Origin: Pseudomonas parasichuanensis
GTDB taxonomy: Bacteria > Pseudomonadota > Gammaproteobacteria > Pseudomonadales > Pseudomonadaceae
NCBI RefSeq assembly: GCF_021601385.1
Contig: NZ_BQHO01000004.1
Location: 212,170-276,169, forward strand
Direction of reading: 5' to 3'
Length of the DNA: 64,000 nt
Shown here: positions 34,552 through 43,849 of the stretch, piece after piece
Numbering within the stretch: position 1 is the first letter of the stretch
Layout: each line of letters starts with the position of its first letter
The notes under the pieces: generated by a model
Told to the model about the DNA's origin: nothing
The model's input: only the letters and a program-made list of their open reading frames with translations
The model's database searches: none
Made by a program: the position numbers and the translations under genes

Positions 34552-35631
34552 TTACAGGTCCGGATCAATCTCCCCGGCGTACATATCCGACTCCTTGTAA
34601 AGCTCATGCACGTGCCGCAGCAGCACCATGATCACCGCCGCCGCAGGCAGCGCCAACAACACCCCGGTAAAGCCGAACAACTCACCACCGGCGAGGATGG
34701 CGAAGATCACCGCCACCGGGTGCAGGCCGATCCGGTCGCCCACCAGCAGCGGCGTCAGCACCATCCCCTCGAGTGCCTGGCCAACCATGAACACCGCGAC
34801 GATCCCCAGCATCGGATACAGCTCGCCGCTGAACTGGAACAAGCCGGCCACCAGTGCCGCGCCGATACCGATGATGAAGCCCATGTACGGGACGATCGCC
34901 GCCAGCCCCGCCAACATGCCGATCAGCAGGCCCAGCTCCAGCCCCACCAGCATCAGCCCGGTGGAATAGATGACGCCCAGTGCCAGCATCACCAGCAACT
35001 GGCCACGCACGAACGCCCCCAGCACCTCATGGCATTCACCGGCCAGCCCCACCACCTGCTCTTCGCGCTGGCGCGGCAACAGGCTGCGCAGCTTGGCCAT
35101 CATCAGGTCCCAGTCACGCAGCAGGTAGAAGCCCACCACCGGGATCAGCACCAGGTTGGCCACCCAGCCGATCAGGGCCAGGCTCGACGCAGTGGCCTGG
35201 GACAGCAGTACACCGACGAGGTCGGTGGTCTGGCCCATGTGCTCGCCGATGGCGGATTTGATCTTGTCGAACTTCCAGAAGCCATCGGCCAGGCCCAGGC
35301 GGATTTGCACCCAGGGCAGGGCCACGTGCTGCAGCCAGTCGAGCATCTGCGGCGCCAGCTCGTACAAGCGCACCAGCTGCTTGGCCAGCATGGGGATCAG
35401 CACCAGCAGCAAAGCCATGAACACCAGGGTGAACAGGCTGAACACCACCACCACGCCCCAGGTTCGCGACAGCCCGGCTCGCTCGAGGCGGTCGACCAGC
35501 GGATCGGCCAGGTAGGCCAGCAGAATCCCTACCAGGAACGGCGAAAGAATGTTGTGCAGCAGATACAGCAGCACAGCGATCAGCAGGGCCGCGCCCAGCC
35601 CGATCCAACGACGCATATCGATCATGCTCAA
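34552..35631 (-). CDS. AI-2E family (PerM-type) transporter
   Basis: A 359-residue polytopic membrane protein of the AI-2E/PerM (UPF0118) family. The signature PYMGFIIGIGAALVAG and the C-terminal DRIGLHPVAVIFAILAGGELFGFTG are clear. Members export various compounds or act as Na+/H+ antiporters; AI-2 itself is only one proposed substrate. It is followed (upstream in transcription) by DUF2066, with a six-base gap, suggesting one operon. Confidence 0.88.
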   Translation of the reverse strand: MSMIDMRRWIGLGAALLIAVLLYLLHNILSPFLVGILLAYLADPLVDRLERAGLSRTWGVVVVFSLFTLVFMALLLVLIPMLAKQLVRLYELAPQMLDWLQHVALPWVQIRLGLADGFWKFDKIKSAIGEHMGQTTDLVGVLLSQATASSLALIGWVANLVLIPVVGFYLLRDWDLMMAKLRSLLPRQREEQVVGLAGECHEVLGAFVRGQLLVMLALGVIYSTGLMLVGLELGLLIGMLAGLAAIVPYMGFIIGIGAALVAGLFQFSGELYPMLGIVAVFMVGQALEGMVLTPLLVGDRIGLHPVAVIFAILAGGELFGFTGVLLALPAAAVIMVLLRHVHELYKESDMYAGEIDPDL

Positions 35632-35637
35632 GCCCCC

Positions 35638-36684
35638 TTACCAGCGAAAACGCAAGCCATCGAACGGCTTGGCTGCAGTGGCAGGGGGTGTCGTGCCTGG
35701 CTCGCCCTGGGCGGCAGGTGCCGGCGCGGCCTCGGCAGGCAACTCCTGCAACTTGGCCAAGCCCAGTTGCGCACGCAACTGCTCGCGGTTGCCGGTGACA
35801 CCGTAAGTCAGGGTGCGACCTTCGGCCATCTGCAGACGGGCACCATAGGGCTCGAGCACGCGGCTCAATTCGGCATAGCGCTGCAGGTTCATGCCCTGCA
35901 CCTGCACCTGAAGGTCACTGCTGGCCCCGGGGCGGGTGACATAGCGCGGCGCCAGGCGGTTGCTCACGGCCAGCAGCACGGCATCGGCCAAGGCGGCCTG
36001 GTCGGCACCTTCGGCGCTGCCCTGCTCGCGCTGGTCACCCAACCACAGCTGCCACTTGCCCTGCCACTTGCCGTCGGCCTCGTGCGCATGCACCGCCAGC
36101 AAGGCATTGGCGCCGTAACGCTCGGATGCCTCACGCAGCGGTGCCGGGTCATTGCCTTCAAGCTGCTTGGCGTTGGCCACCAGCTGCTCCTGCAAGTCGG
36201 CCAGCGGCAGGCGCAGCGGCAAGCCACGGTGCTGGGCGGCACGGCGCAGCGGTTCGGCGGCGGCCTGGCCATCACCCACCAGGTTGCTGCCCTCGGCACT
36301 GTCGTAAAGCCACCAGCCGAGGATAGACGGGCGATTGTTGCCCCACAGCGCCAGGCCCGCCTGGCGCAGCGCACGCTCAGTGCTGCCAGGGTCGAACTCG
36401 ACCAGCAGCACCTCGGGCGGCCCGGCCTCGGTGCCCACCTGGTTGATGATTTGCTGCGGGTCCTTGCGCAGCGCGGCCAAGGCCGGGCTCTGCGCCGCCT
36501 TGGGGTCGCCGGTCAGGCGCAGCACCAGGGTATCCAGGGCCTTGCTGGTAGCCTGGGCGCGGGCGTCGCTGCCCTGCCCTTCGACAGGTTCGCGGACCTG
36601 ATAAAGGCCGGTGACGGTTTCGGCCTGCGCTGCAGCGCCGACCAGCACCAGGCACCCGGCCGCGATGAAATTGAAAAGACGCAT
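35638..36684 (-). CDS. DUF2066 family exported protein
   Basis: A 348-residue protein with a signal peptide (about residues 1-21, ending AAQAETV). Family blocks ATSKALDTLVLRLTGDP and ALWGNNRPSILGWWLYD are visible. The function is unknown. The C-terminus is Pro/Ala-rich. The ATG at 36684 follows AGGA. It is divergent from purM and likely co-transcribed with the AI-2E gene. Confidence 0.85.
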   Translation of the reverse strand: MRLFNFIAAGCLVLVGAAAQAETVTGLYQVREPVEGQGSDARAQATSKALDTLVLRLTGDPKAAQSPALAALRKDPQQIINQVGTEAGPPEVLLVEFDPGSTERALRQAGLALWGNNRPSILGWWLYDSAEGSNLVGDGQAAAEPLRRAAQHRGLPLRLPLADLQEQLVANAKQLEGNDPAPLREASERYGANALLAVHAHEADGKWQGKWQLWLGDQREQGSAEGADQAALADAVLLAVSNRLAPRYVTRPGASSDLQVQVQGMNLQRYAELSRVLEPYGARLQMAEGRTLTYGVTGNREQLRAQLGLAKLQELPAEAAPAPAAQGEPGTTPPATAAKPFDGLRFRW

Positions 36685-36911
36685 TGAGGATTCCTGTCCA
36701 GATGACCACGAGCGACGAGCCCGGACCTGCCGGTTGTGACCGCGCAACGCGGAAAAATGCTGCGCTGCCGCGGCCCTTTATGCCCGTCACGATGCCTATA
36801 CCTTATACAGGCACCGGCGCGGCAACCAGTCGCGCACCGTGAAAGCGCTTTTTTGCCCAGATTTGAGGCCTGCCCGTCGGCCTGAGGATGGCCGCTTCGG
36901 GGCAACCCTGA

Positions 36912-36917
36912 TAAAAT
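36912..36917 (+). promoter_or_regulatory. Candidate extended -10 of purM
   Basis: TGATAAAAT gives an extended -10 (TG at 36909-36910, TAAAAT at 36912-36917) with no good -35. It leaves a leader of about 100 bases. The 341-base gap 36685-37025 otherwise shows an imperfect inverted repeat (TGCCTATA, TATACAGGCA, 36793-36813) near the DUF2066 side and nothing else. Confidence 0.4.
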
Positions 36918-37025
36918 CGCGCGCCTTCGCAGACCAGTGACGTACAGGCAGCCGCCGCTTCTGAAGCCGGCCTTGGCCGTCCCGGTCGTTTTCCAAGAAT
37001 CCCTCCCTCTTAAAGGCCTGGATCA

Positions 37026-38084
37026 ATGAGCAAGCAACCCTCCCTGAGCTACAAGGACGCCGGTGTAGACATCGACGCCGGCGAAGCACTGGTCGAACGC
37101 ATCAAGGGCGTCGCCAAGCGCACCGCACGCCCTGAAGTCATGGGTGGCCTGGGCGGCTTCGGCGCCCTCTGCGAGATCCCGGCCGGCTACAAACAGCCGG
37201 TGCTGGTCTCCGGCACCGACGGTGTCGGCACCAAGCTGCGCCTGGCGCTGAACCTGAACAAGCACGACAGCATCGGCCAGGACCTGGTCGCCATGTGCGT
37301 CAACGACCTGGTGGTGTGCGGCGCCGAGCCGCTGTTCTTCCTCGACTACTACGCCACCGGCAAGCTCAACGTCGACGTGGCCGCCACCGTGGTCACTGGC
37401 ATCGGCGCCGGTTGCGAACTGGCCGGCTGCTCGCTGGTCGGTGGTGAAACCGCCGAAATGCCAGGCATGTACGAAGGCGAAGACTACGACCTGGCCGGCT
37501 TCTGCGTTGGCGTGGTGGAAAAAGCCGAGATCATCGACGGCTCGAAAGTGGCCACCGGCGACGCCCTGCTCGCCCTGCCCTCCTCCGGCCCGCACTCCAA
37601 CGGCTACTCGCTGATCCGCAAAATTCTGGAAGTGTCCGGCACCGACATCGAAAACACCCAGCTCGACGGCAAGCCGCTGACCGACCTGCTGATGGCGCCG
37701 ACCCGCATCTACGTCAAGCCGCTGCTGCAGCTGATCAAGAACACCGGCGCGGTCAAGGCCATGGCCCACATCACCGGTGGCGGCCTGCTGGACAACATCC
37801 CGCGCGTACTGCCGAAAAACGCCCAGGCCGTGGTTGACGTGGCCAGCTGGCAGCGCCCGGCGGTGTTCGACTTCCTGCAGGAAAAAGGCAACGTCGACGA
37901 GCACGAGATGCACCGTGTGCTGAACTGCGGCGTAGGCATGGTCATCTGTGTCGCCCAGGATCAGGTCGAAGCCGCCCTGAACGAACTGCGCAAAGCGGGT
38001 GAGCAGCCTTGGGTGATCGGCCACATCGCCGAAGCCGCCGAAGGCGCCGCCCAGGTCGAGCTGCAGAACCTCAAGGCACACTGA
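37026..38084 (+). CDS. purM: Phosphoribosylformylglycinamidine cyclo-ligase
   Basis: A 352-residue cytosolic enzyme that closes the imidazole ring in de novo purine synthesis. Clear family features are [20 protein letters not shown] at the start, [26 protein letters not shown] and [15 protein letters not shown]. It is followed by purN with overlapping stop and start (TGATG), the usual order. Confidence 0.97.
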   Translation: MSKQPSLSYKDAGVDIDAGEALVERIKGVAKRTARPEVMGGLGGFGALCEIPAGYKQPVLVSGTDGVGTKLRLALNLNKHDSIGQDLVAMCVNDLVVCGAEPLFFLDYYATGKLNVDVAATVVTGIGAGCELAGCSLVGGETAEMPGMYEGEDYDLAGFCVGVVEKAEIIDGSKVATGDALLALPSSGPHSNGYSLIRKILEVSGTDIENTQLDGKPLTDLLMAPTRIYVKPLLQLIKNTGAVKAMAHITGGGLLDNIPRVLPKNAQAVVDVASWQRPAVFDFLQEKGNVDEHEMHRVLNCGVGMVICVAQDQVEAALNELRKAGEQPWVIGHIAEAAEGAAQVELQNLKAH

Positions 38085-38737
38085 TGCCGAGCAAGACCTG
38101 CAACGTCGTGGTATTGCTGTCGGGCTCCGGCAGCAACCTGCAAGCGCTGATCGACAACACCAGCGCCAGTGACAGCCCGGTACGCATCCGCGCGGTGATT
38201 TCCAACCGCGCCGATGCCTACGGCCTGGAACGTGCCAAGGCAGCCGGCATCGACACCGCGCTGCTGGAACACCAGGGTTTCGACGGCCGCGAAGCCTTCG
38301 ATGCGGCGCTGATGGCGCTGATCGACGGCTTCGAGCCCGACCTGGTGGTACTGGCCGGCTTCATGCGCATCCTGAGTGGCGGCTTCGTACGCCACTATCA
38401 AGGCCGCCTGCTCAACATACATCCGTCACTGTTGCCCAGGTATAAAGGCCTGCACACACACCGGCGTGCGCTGGAGGCCGGCGATGCCGAGCACGGCTGC
38501 AGCGTGCACTTCGTCACCGAGGAACTCGATGGCGGGCCTTTGGTCGTACAGGCTGTGGTTCCGGTTGCAACGGACGACACCGAGCAGACACTCGCCCAGC
38601 GCGTGCACCTGCAGGAACACCAGATCTACCCGCTGGCGGTGCGCTGGTTCGCCGAAGGACGCTTGCGTCTGGGCGAACAGGGTGCATTACTGGATGGCCA
38701 GCCGCTGGCGGCCAGCGGTCACTTGATTCGATCCTAG
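38084..38737 (+). CDS. purN: Phosphoribosylglycinamide formyltransferase
   Basis: A 217-residue enzyme that transfers a formyl group from 10-formyl-THF to GAR. The start is fixed at 38084 by the family N-terminus NVVVLLSGSGSNLQALID. The catalytic region NIHPSLLPRYKGLHTHRRAL and the Asp in VTEELDGGPLV are present. Translationally coupled to purM. Confidence 0.96.
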   Translation: MPSKTCNVVVLLSGSGSNLQALIDNTSASDSPVRIRAVISNRADAYGLERAKAAGIDTALLEHQGFDGREAFDAALMALIDGFEPDLVVLAGFMRILSGGFVRHYQGRLLNIHPSLLPRYKGLHTHRRALEAGDAEHGCSVHFVTEELDGGPLVVQAVVPVATDDTEQTLAQRVHLQEHQIYPLAVRWFAEGRLRLGEQGALLDGQPLAASGHLIRS

Positions 38738-38745
38738 GAGAATTT

Positions 38746-39456
38746 ATGCGTCGCGCCCTGCTCTTGGCTCTCGCCGTGCTCGCCCTGCCGCTCCAGGCAG
38801 CTGATCTGAAGCCTTTCGCAGCCAGCTACACGGCTGACTGGAAGCAACTGCCCATGAGCGGCACTGCCGAGCGCAGCCTGGTGAAGAACGCCAACGGTAC
38901 CTGGGACCTTAACTTCAAGGCTTCCATGATGATCGCCAGCCTCACCGAGCAAAGCACCCTCAAGCTCGACAACGACACCCTGCTGCCGCAGAAGTACCAC
39001 TTCGAGCGCGGCGGCCTGGGCAAGGCGAAGAAAGTCGATCTCACCTTCGACTGGACCGGCAAGAAGGTCACCGGCAGCGACCGTGGCGACGCGATCAGCC
39101 TGCCGCTCAACCGCGGCGTGCTGGACAAGTCGTCCTACCAGCTGGCACTGCAGCATGACGTGGCCGCCGGCAAGAAGAGCATGACCTACCAGGTGGTCGA
39201 CGGTGACGAGATCGACACCTACGACTTCCGCGTGCTGGGCACCGAGAAAGTCACCATCAAGACCGGCCAGGTTGAAGCAGTCAAGGTCGAGCGCGTGCGC
39301 GACCCGAGCCAGAGCAAGCGCATTACCGAGCTGTGGTTCGCCAAGGACTGGGACTACCTGCTGGTGCAACTGCGCCAGGTCGAGACCGACGGCAAGGAGT
39401 ACGTGATCGTGCTGCAGGATGGCACGGTCGATGGCAAGGCGGTCAAAGGCAACTGA
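38746..39456 (+). CDS. DUF3108 family exported protein
   Basis: A 236-residue protein with a cleavable signal peptide (LALAVLALPLQAADL, cleavage near 19). DUF3108 members are periplasmic proteins of unknown role, and the sequence fits (FAASYTADWKQLPMSGTAERSL, QYLVVDGDEIDTYDFRV-type blocks). It begins eight bases after purN with AGGAG, so it is probably the third gene of that operon, and it is followed by a terminator. Confidence 0.85.
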   Translation: MRRALLLALAVLALPLQAADLKPFAASYTADWKQLPMSGTAERSLVKNANGTWDLNFKASMMIASLTEQSTLKLDNDTLLPQKYHFERGGLGKAKKVDLTFDWTGKKVTGSDRGDAISLPLNRGVLDKSSYQLALQHDVAAGKKSMTYQVVDGDEIDTYDFRVLGTEKVTIKTGQVEAVKVERVRDPSQSKRITELWFAKDWDYLLVQLRQVETDGKEYVIVLQDGTVDGKAVKGN

Positions 39457-39478
39457 TCAGCGACGCCGGCAATAGCCG

Positions 39479-39508
39479 AAGCCCCGCCTTGTGCGGGGCT
39501 TTTCTTTG
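39479..39508 (+). terminator. Intrinsic terminator of the purMN-DUF3108 operon
   Basis: AAGCCCCGC (39479-39487) pairs with GCGGGGCTT (39493-39501), followed by TTTTCTTT. Confidence 0.93.
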
Positions 39509-39525
39509 CAGCAGTCACTACCCTC

Positions 39526-39642
39526 CTGTAGGAGCGGCCTTGTTTCGCGAAAGGGCTGCGCAGCAGGCCCGGCAATCTTGTGGCCTGGGCAGACTCTGGG
39601 GCCGCTACGCGACCCTTTCGCGACACAAGGCCGCTCCTACAG
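39526..39642. repeat. REP inverted pair (class B)
   Basis: The 35-base arm 39526-39560 (CTGTAGGAGCGGCCTTG and flank) is repeated in inverse at 39608-39642 with few mismatches, about 47 bases apart. Confidence 0.88.
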
Positions 39643-39669
39643 GGGGCCGCGCACACCCTACTGCCTTCA

Positions 39670-39724
39670 TGAAACTTGTTTCATCGCCGTTTAATTTACT
39701 TAGCCTGCTAACAAATTCTATAAA
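39670..39724 (+). promoter_or_regulatory. Promoter with upstream palindrome for the 39774 gene
   Basis: TTACTT (39696-39701) and TATAAA (39719-39724) are spaced by 17 bases, a fair sigma-70 promoter. The dyad ATGAAAC-TT-GTTTCAT (39669-39684) ends 11 bases upstream of the -35 and looks like an operator for a MarR- or TetR-type protein. The regulator is not identified. Confidence 0.5.
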
Positions 39725-39773
39725 GAAGGCCTGCGACACAGTGCCGCAGCCCATCAAGCAGTGGAGTTTGACG

Positions 39774-39956
39774 ATGACAGTTCAAGTAACCGAACGCGAC
39801 GAATCGAAAATGTCCCACGAAGGCCTGGCCGCTGGCGTGCGGATCTGGGATGTGCACCAACAGGGCCAACTGGTCGGCATGTTCCACGAAGAACACCTGG
39901 CCCAGCAGTACCGCAGCGAACTGGAAGTCCTGGAAAACCAGCGCACGCCCCAGTGA
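39774..39956 (+). CDS. Small hypothetical protein (60 aa)
   Basis: A 60-residue soluble, acidic protein starting MTVQVTERDESKMSHEGLAA, with VRIWDVHQQGQLVGMFHEEH in the middle. It is not part of a recognised family. A promoter, a GTGGAG ribosome-binding site and a strong terminator bracket it, so it is a monocistronic gene. Its tidy, isolated regulation suggests a stress- or ligand-responsive small protein, but this is inference. Confidence 0.8.
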   Translation: MTVQVTERDESKMSHEGLAAGVRIWDVHQQGQLVGMFHEEHLAQQYRSELEVLENQRTPQ

Positions 39957-39970
39957 CACCGCCTTCAAAC

Positions 39971-39997
39971 AAAAAACCCCGCCTAGGCGGGGTTTTT
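39971..39997. terminator. Bidirectional intrinsic terminator
   Basis: AAACCCCGCC and GGCGGGGTTT flank a TA loop, with A-run and T-run on the two sides. It serves the 39774 gene and the converging DUF2058 gene. Confidence 0.93.
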
Positions 39998-40002
39998 CAT
40001 GC

Positions 40003-40542
40003 TTACCACATCAAATCGTCAGGGATCTTGTAGGCCGCGTACGGATCGTCCTCGTCCGCCTCCTCGACATGGGTGTTGAGCAGCAGGATACGCTGTGGGT
40101 CGCGCTCCTGGATTTTCACCGCCGCTTCACGCGGAATCACTTCGTAGCCGCCGGCATGGCCGACGATCGCCAGCGCACCGTTGCTCAGCTTGGTACGCAT
40201 CAGGGCGTTGACGGCGATGCGCTTGACCTTCTTGTCATCGACGAAGTTGAAGTAATCCTCGGTGGTGAGCTTGGGCAGGCGCGTGGCTTCGATCAGCTGC
40301 TTGATCTGCGCGGCGCGGGCTTTCTGCTCGGCCTTCTCCTGGACCTGGCGGTTCAGCTCCTGGTCTTTTTTGGCCTTTTCGGCCAGGGCTTCCTTGGCCA
40401 GGCGTTGCTGGCTGTCGTCCACCTCGACCTGGCCTTTGTGCTCCAGGCGCTTCTGTTTTTTCTCAGCCTTGTTGGTCTGGGAAACCTGTTTCTGGTTGAC
40501 CAGGCCGGCTTTGAGCAGCTGGTCGCGAAGGGAAAGGCTCAT
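40003..40542 (-). CDS. DUF2058 family protein (YaiL-like)
   Basis: A 179-residue soluble protein. The N-terminal LSLRDQLLKAGLVNQKQVSQ is followed by a highly charged coiled region (Lys/Glu/Arg/Gln, about 25-85) and a compact C-terminal domain ending DEDDPYAAYKIPDDLMW. The family is described as nucleoid- or polynucleotide-associated, with no proven activity. It lies 28 bases downstream of mazG and is probably co-transcribed. Confidence 0.85.
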   Translation of the reverse strand: MSLSLRDQLLKAGLVNQKQVSQTNKAEKKQKRLEHKGQVEVDDSQQRLAKEALAEKAKKDQELNRQVQEKAEQKARAAQIKQLIEATRLPKLTTEDYFNFVDDKKVKRIAVNALMRTKLSNGALAIVGHAGGYEVIPREAAVKIQERDPQRILLLNTHVEEADEDDPYAAYKIPDDLMW

Positions 40543-40570
40543 GGGTGTCTTTACTCACTTATGCATCGGC

Positions 40571-41404
40571 TCAGCCGCAGCTGGGCAGGTTCTTTTCCTG
40601 ACGCTTGGCCTCGCCCCACAGGGCGTCCAGCTCGTCGAGGGTACGATCTTGGAGGTTCAGGCCCTGCTCGCGCAATGCCTGTTCGATAAAACGGAAACGC
40701 CGTTCGAATTTGCGGTTGGCGCGGCGCAGGGCGTTTTCCGGGTCGTGCTTGAGGTGCCGGGCCAGGTTGACGGTGGCGAACAGCAGATCGCCCAGCTCGT
40801 CCTCCAGCGCATCGCTGTCACCGTCGGCCATGGCCTGCAGCACTTCGTCGAGCTCTTCGCGCACCTTGTCCAGCACCGGCAGCGCATCAGGCCAGTCGAA
40901 ACCGACCGTGGCCGCGCGCTTCTGCAGCTTGGCGGCGCGCGACAGTGCCGGCAGCGCCGCGGGCACGTCGTCAAGCAGCGACAACTGCTCGGGCTCGCTG
41001 TTTTCGGCGCGCTCTTCGGCCTTGATCTCTTCCCAGCGCGACTTGACCTGGGCTTCGCTCAACGAAGGCGTGTCGACCGGTGCATAGAGCTCGCCGGTGG
41101 GGAACACATGGGGGTGACGACGGATCAGCTTGCGGGTAATCGAGTCAACCACACCGGTGAACTCGAAACGCCCCTCTTCCCGCGCCAGCTGGCTGTAGTA
41201 GACCACCTGGAACAACAGGTCACCCAACTCACCCTGCAGGTGGGCGAAATCACCCCGCTCGATGGTGTCGGCGACTTCGTAGGCTTCTTCGATGGTGTGC
41301 TGGACGATGCTGGCGTAGTCCTGCTTGAGGTCCCACGGGCAACCATATTGCGGGTCGCGCAGCCGGGCCATCAGGTGAAGCAGGTCGTCGAGGGTGTAGG
41401 TCAT
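40571..41404 (-). CDS. mazG: Nucleoside triphosphate pyrophosphohydrolase MazG
   Basis: A 277-residue two-domain all-alpha NTP pyrophosphatase. The N-terminal domain has CPWDLKQDYASIVQHTIEEAYEVAD and ELGDLLFQVVYYSQLA, the C-terminal one ELDEVLQAMADGDSDALEDELGDLLFA, each with metal-binding EExxE/ExxD residues. MazG removes non-canonical NTPs and has been linked to ppGpp metabolism in E. coli, where it lies beside relA as here. The ATG at 41404 is fixed by the N-terminal motif. Confidence 0.95.
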   Translation of the reverse strand: MTYTLDDLLHLMARLRDPQYGCPWDLKQDYASIVQHTIEEAYEVADTIERGDFAHLQGELGDLLFQVVYYSQLAREEGRFEFTGVVDSITRKLIRRHPHVFPTGELYAPVDTPSLSEAQVKSRWEEIKAEERAENSEPEQLSLLDDVPAALPALSRAAKLQKRAATVGFDWPDALPVLDKVREELDEVLQAMADGDSDALEDELGDLLFATVNLARHLKHDPENALRRANRKFERRFRFIEQALREQGLNLQDRTLDELDALWGEAKRQEKNLPSCG

Positions 41405-41435
41405 GAATGGCTTTTCCTCAGCGAGGGCGTTGCCC

Positions 41436-41487
41436 TCGATCGCCGGCAAGCCGGCCCCCACAGGGAGCTGGCTTGCCGGCGATGGGC
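41436..41487. repeat. REP-like inverted repeat between relA and mazG
   Basis: ATCGCCGGCAAGCC near 41439 is matched by GGCTTGCCGGCGAT at 41470-41483, forming a hairpin related to class A REP. Confidence 0.75.
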
Positions 41488-41509
41488 CGCACAGCGGCCC
41501 CGTTCAGTC

Positions 41510-43750
41510 TCAAGGGGTACGGTTACGCCGCGTCTCGATGATGTTCGGCAACTGCGAGATCCTGCCGAGCAAGCGCCCGAGGGCATCCAGGCCGGGGATC
41601 TCGATAGTCAGCGACATCAAAGCGGTGTTGTCTTCCTTGTTCGAGCGGGTGTTGACCGCCAGCACGTTGATCTTCTCGTTGAGCAGCACCTGCGACACGT
41701 CGCGCAGCAGCCCCGGGCGGTCGTAGGCACGGATGACGATGTCGACCGGGTAGGTCTGCACCGGGATCGGCCCCCAGCTGACCTGGATGATCCGCTCCGG
41801 CTCCTTGCCCGCCAGTTGCAGCACCGAGGCGCAGTCCTGGCGGTGGATGCTCACGCCGCGGCCCTGGGTGATGTAGCCGACGATGGCATCGCCCGGCAGC
41901 GGCTGGCAGCAACCGGCCATCTGCGTGAGCAGGTTGCCAACGCCCTGGATCTGGATGTCGTTGCGCTTGCCCGCGCGGATGCCCCGCGCCTGACGCGGCA
42001 CCAGCTCGACCTGTTCGATGCGCTCGGGCTCGAGCAGCTGCTGGGCGGCGTTGACCATGTGCGCCAGGCGCAAGTCGCCGGCACCGAGGGCGGCGAACAT
42101 GTCTTCGGCGGTCTTGACGTTGGCCTTCTCGGCAAGGCGTTCGAAGTCCACCTGGGGCAGGCCCAGCCGGCTCAGTTCGCGCTCGATCAGGGTCTTGCCG
42201 GCAGCGACGTTCTGGTCGCGGGCCTGCAGCTTGAACCAGTGGACGATCTTCGCCCGCGCCCGCGAGGTGGTCACATAGCCGAGGTTGGAGTTCAGCCAGT
42301 CGCGGCTCGGGTTGCCGTGCTTGCTGGTGATGATCTCCACCTGCTCGCCGGTCTGCAGGCTGTAGTTGAGCGGCACGATGCGGCCGTTGATCTTGGCGCC
42401 GCGGCAGTTGTGGCCGATTTCGGTGTGCACGCGGTAGGCGAAGTCCAGCGGCGTGGCGCCCTTGGGCAGGTCGATGGCATGGCCGTCGGGGGTGAACACG
42501 TAGACCCGGTCCGGCTCGATATCGACCCGCAGCTGCTCGGCCAGGCCGCCGATGTCACCCAGTTCTTCATGCCACTCGAGCACCTGGCGCAACCAGGAGA
42601 TCTTCTCTTCGTAGTGGTTGGAGCTGGGCTTGACGTCGGTGCCCTTGTAGCGCCAATGCGCGCACACCCCCAGCTCGGCCTCTTCGTGCATGGCGTGGGT
42701 ACGGATCTGCACTTCCAGCACCTTGCCCTCTGGGCCGATCACCGCGGTGTGCAGCGAGCGGTAGCCGTTTTCCTTGGGGTTGGCGATGTAGTCGTCGAAC
42801 TCTTTGGGGATGTGCCGCCACAAGGTGTGCACGATGCCCAGCGCGGTGTAGCAGTCGCGCACTTCCGGCACCAGCACGCGCACCGCGCGCACGTCGTAGA
42901 TCTGGCTGAACTCCAGGCCCTTGCGCTGCATCTTGCGCCAGATCGAATAGATGTGTTTCGCCCGGCCGCTGATGTCGGCGTTGACGCCGGTGGCCAGCAG
43001 CTCGTTCTGCAACTGGTTCATCACGTCGCTGATGAAGCGCTCGCGGTCCAACCGGCGCTCGTGCAGCAGCTTGGCGATCTGCTTGTACTGGTCGGGCTCA
43101 AGGTAGCGGAACGAGAGGTCTTCGAGTTCCCACTTGATATGGCCGATGCCCAACCGGTGGGCCAGCGGTGCATAGATATCGAACACCTCGCGGGCCACGC
43201 GCAGGCGTTTTTCATCGTCGGCGGACTTCACCGCACGAATGGCACAGGTGCGCTCGGCGAGCTTGATCAGCGCCACGCGAACGTCGTCGACCATGGCCAC
43301 CAGCATCTTGCGCAGGTTCTCGACCTGCGCCTGCGAGCCCAGCACCAGCGACTGGCGTGGGCTGAGGCTGGCACTGATGGCCGCCATGCGCAGCACGCCA
43401 TCGATCAGTTTGGACACCACCGGTCCAAAACGCTGGCCGACTTCGGCCACTGTCACCTTGCCTTCGCGCACCGAGCGGTAGATGACCGCCGCCATCAGCG
43501 AATCCTGGTCGAGCTTGAGGTCGGCGAGGATTTCGGCGATTTCCAGGCCCGCCTGGAAACTGGACGTGCCATCGGCCCAGGAATGCTTGGCCGGGTTGCC
43601 CTTTTTCTCGATTTCCTGGGCGAACTCACAGGCCTCTTTGAGCGCCGCGCGATCAAGCTGCGAATCGACGCTCACCACATGATCGAGCCATGCTTCGAGA
43701 TTGATACTGCCGTCGTTGTTGACCGGCTGGTGCACTCTCACCTGTACCAT
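41510..43750 (-). CDS. relA: GTP pyrophosphokinase RelA
   Basis: A 746-residue (p)ppGpp synthetase. Order of domains: a degenerate HD hydrolase domain lacking the HD pair (about 30-180), the synthetase domain (AKHIYSIWRKMQ and QIYDVRAVRVLV), TGS (DRVYVFTPDGHAIDLPKG), helical and zinc-finger-like regions (AGCCQPLPGD), and a C-terminal ACT domain. This pattern fits ribosome-bound RelA rather than bifunctional SpoT. Start at 43750 (MVQVRVHQPVNNDG). mazG lies downstream, as in E. coli. Confidence 0.96.
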   Translation of the reverse strand: MVQVRVHQPVNNDGSINLEAWLDHVVSVDSQLDRAALKEACEFAQEIEKKGNPAKHSWADGTSSFQAGLEIAEILADLKLDQDSLMAAVIYRSVREGKVTVAEVGQRFGPVVSKLIDGVLRMAAISASLSPRQSLVLGSQAQVENLRKMLVAMVDDVRVALIKLAERTCAIRAVKSADDEKRLRVAREVFDIYAPLAHRLGIGHIKWELEDLSFRYLEPDQYKQIAKLLHERRLDRERFISDVMNQLQNELLATGVNADISGRAKHIYSIWRKMQRKGLEFSQIYDVRAVRVLVPEVRDCYTALGIVHTLWRHIPKEFDDYIANPKENGYRSLHTAVIGPEGKVLEVQIRTHAMHEEAELGVCAHWRYKGTDVKPSSNHYEEKISWLRQVLEWHEELGDIGGLAEQLRVDIEPDRVYVFTPDGHAIDLPKGATPLDFAYRVHTEIGHNCRGAKINGRIVPLNYSLQTGEQVEIITSKHGNPSRDWLNSNLGYVTTSRARAKIVHWFKLQARDQNVAAGKTLIERELSRLGLPQVDFERLAEKANVKTAEDMFAALGAGDLRLAHMVNAAQQLLEPERIEQVELVPRQARGIRAGKRNDIQIQGVGNLLTQMAGCCQPLPGDAIVGYITQGRGVSIHRQDCASVLQLAGKEPERIIQVSWGPIPVQTYPVDIVIRAYDRPGLLRDVSQVLLNEKINVLAVNTRSNKEDNTALMSLTIEIPGLDALGRLLGRISQLPNIIETRRNRTP

Positions 43751-43849
43751 CTTTGTTTTACCTTTCCATACAGCGCACCACACGGGTGCGCTGGTTATCA
43801 CCTGTGCCGCCCACGTTCCCTGAGGGCCACACCAAGAAGACCAGGCTCG

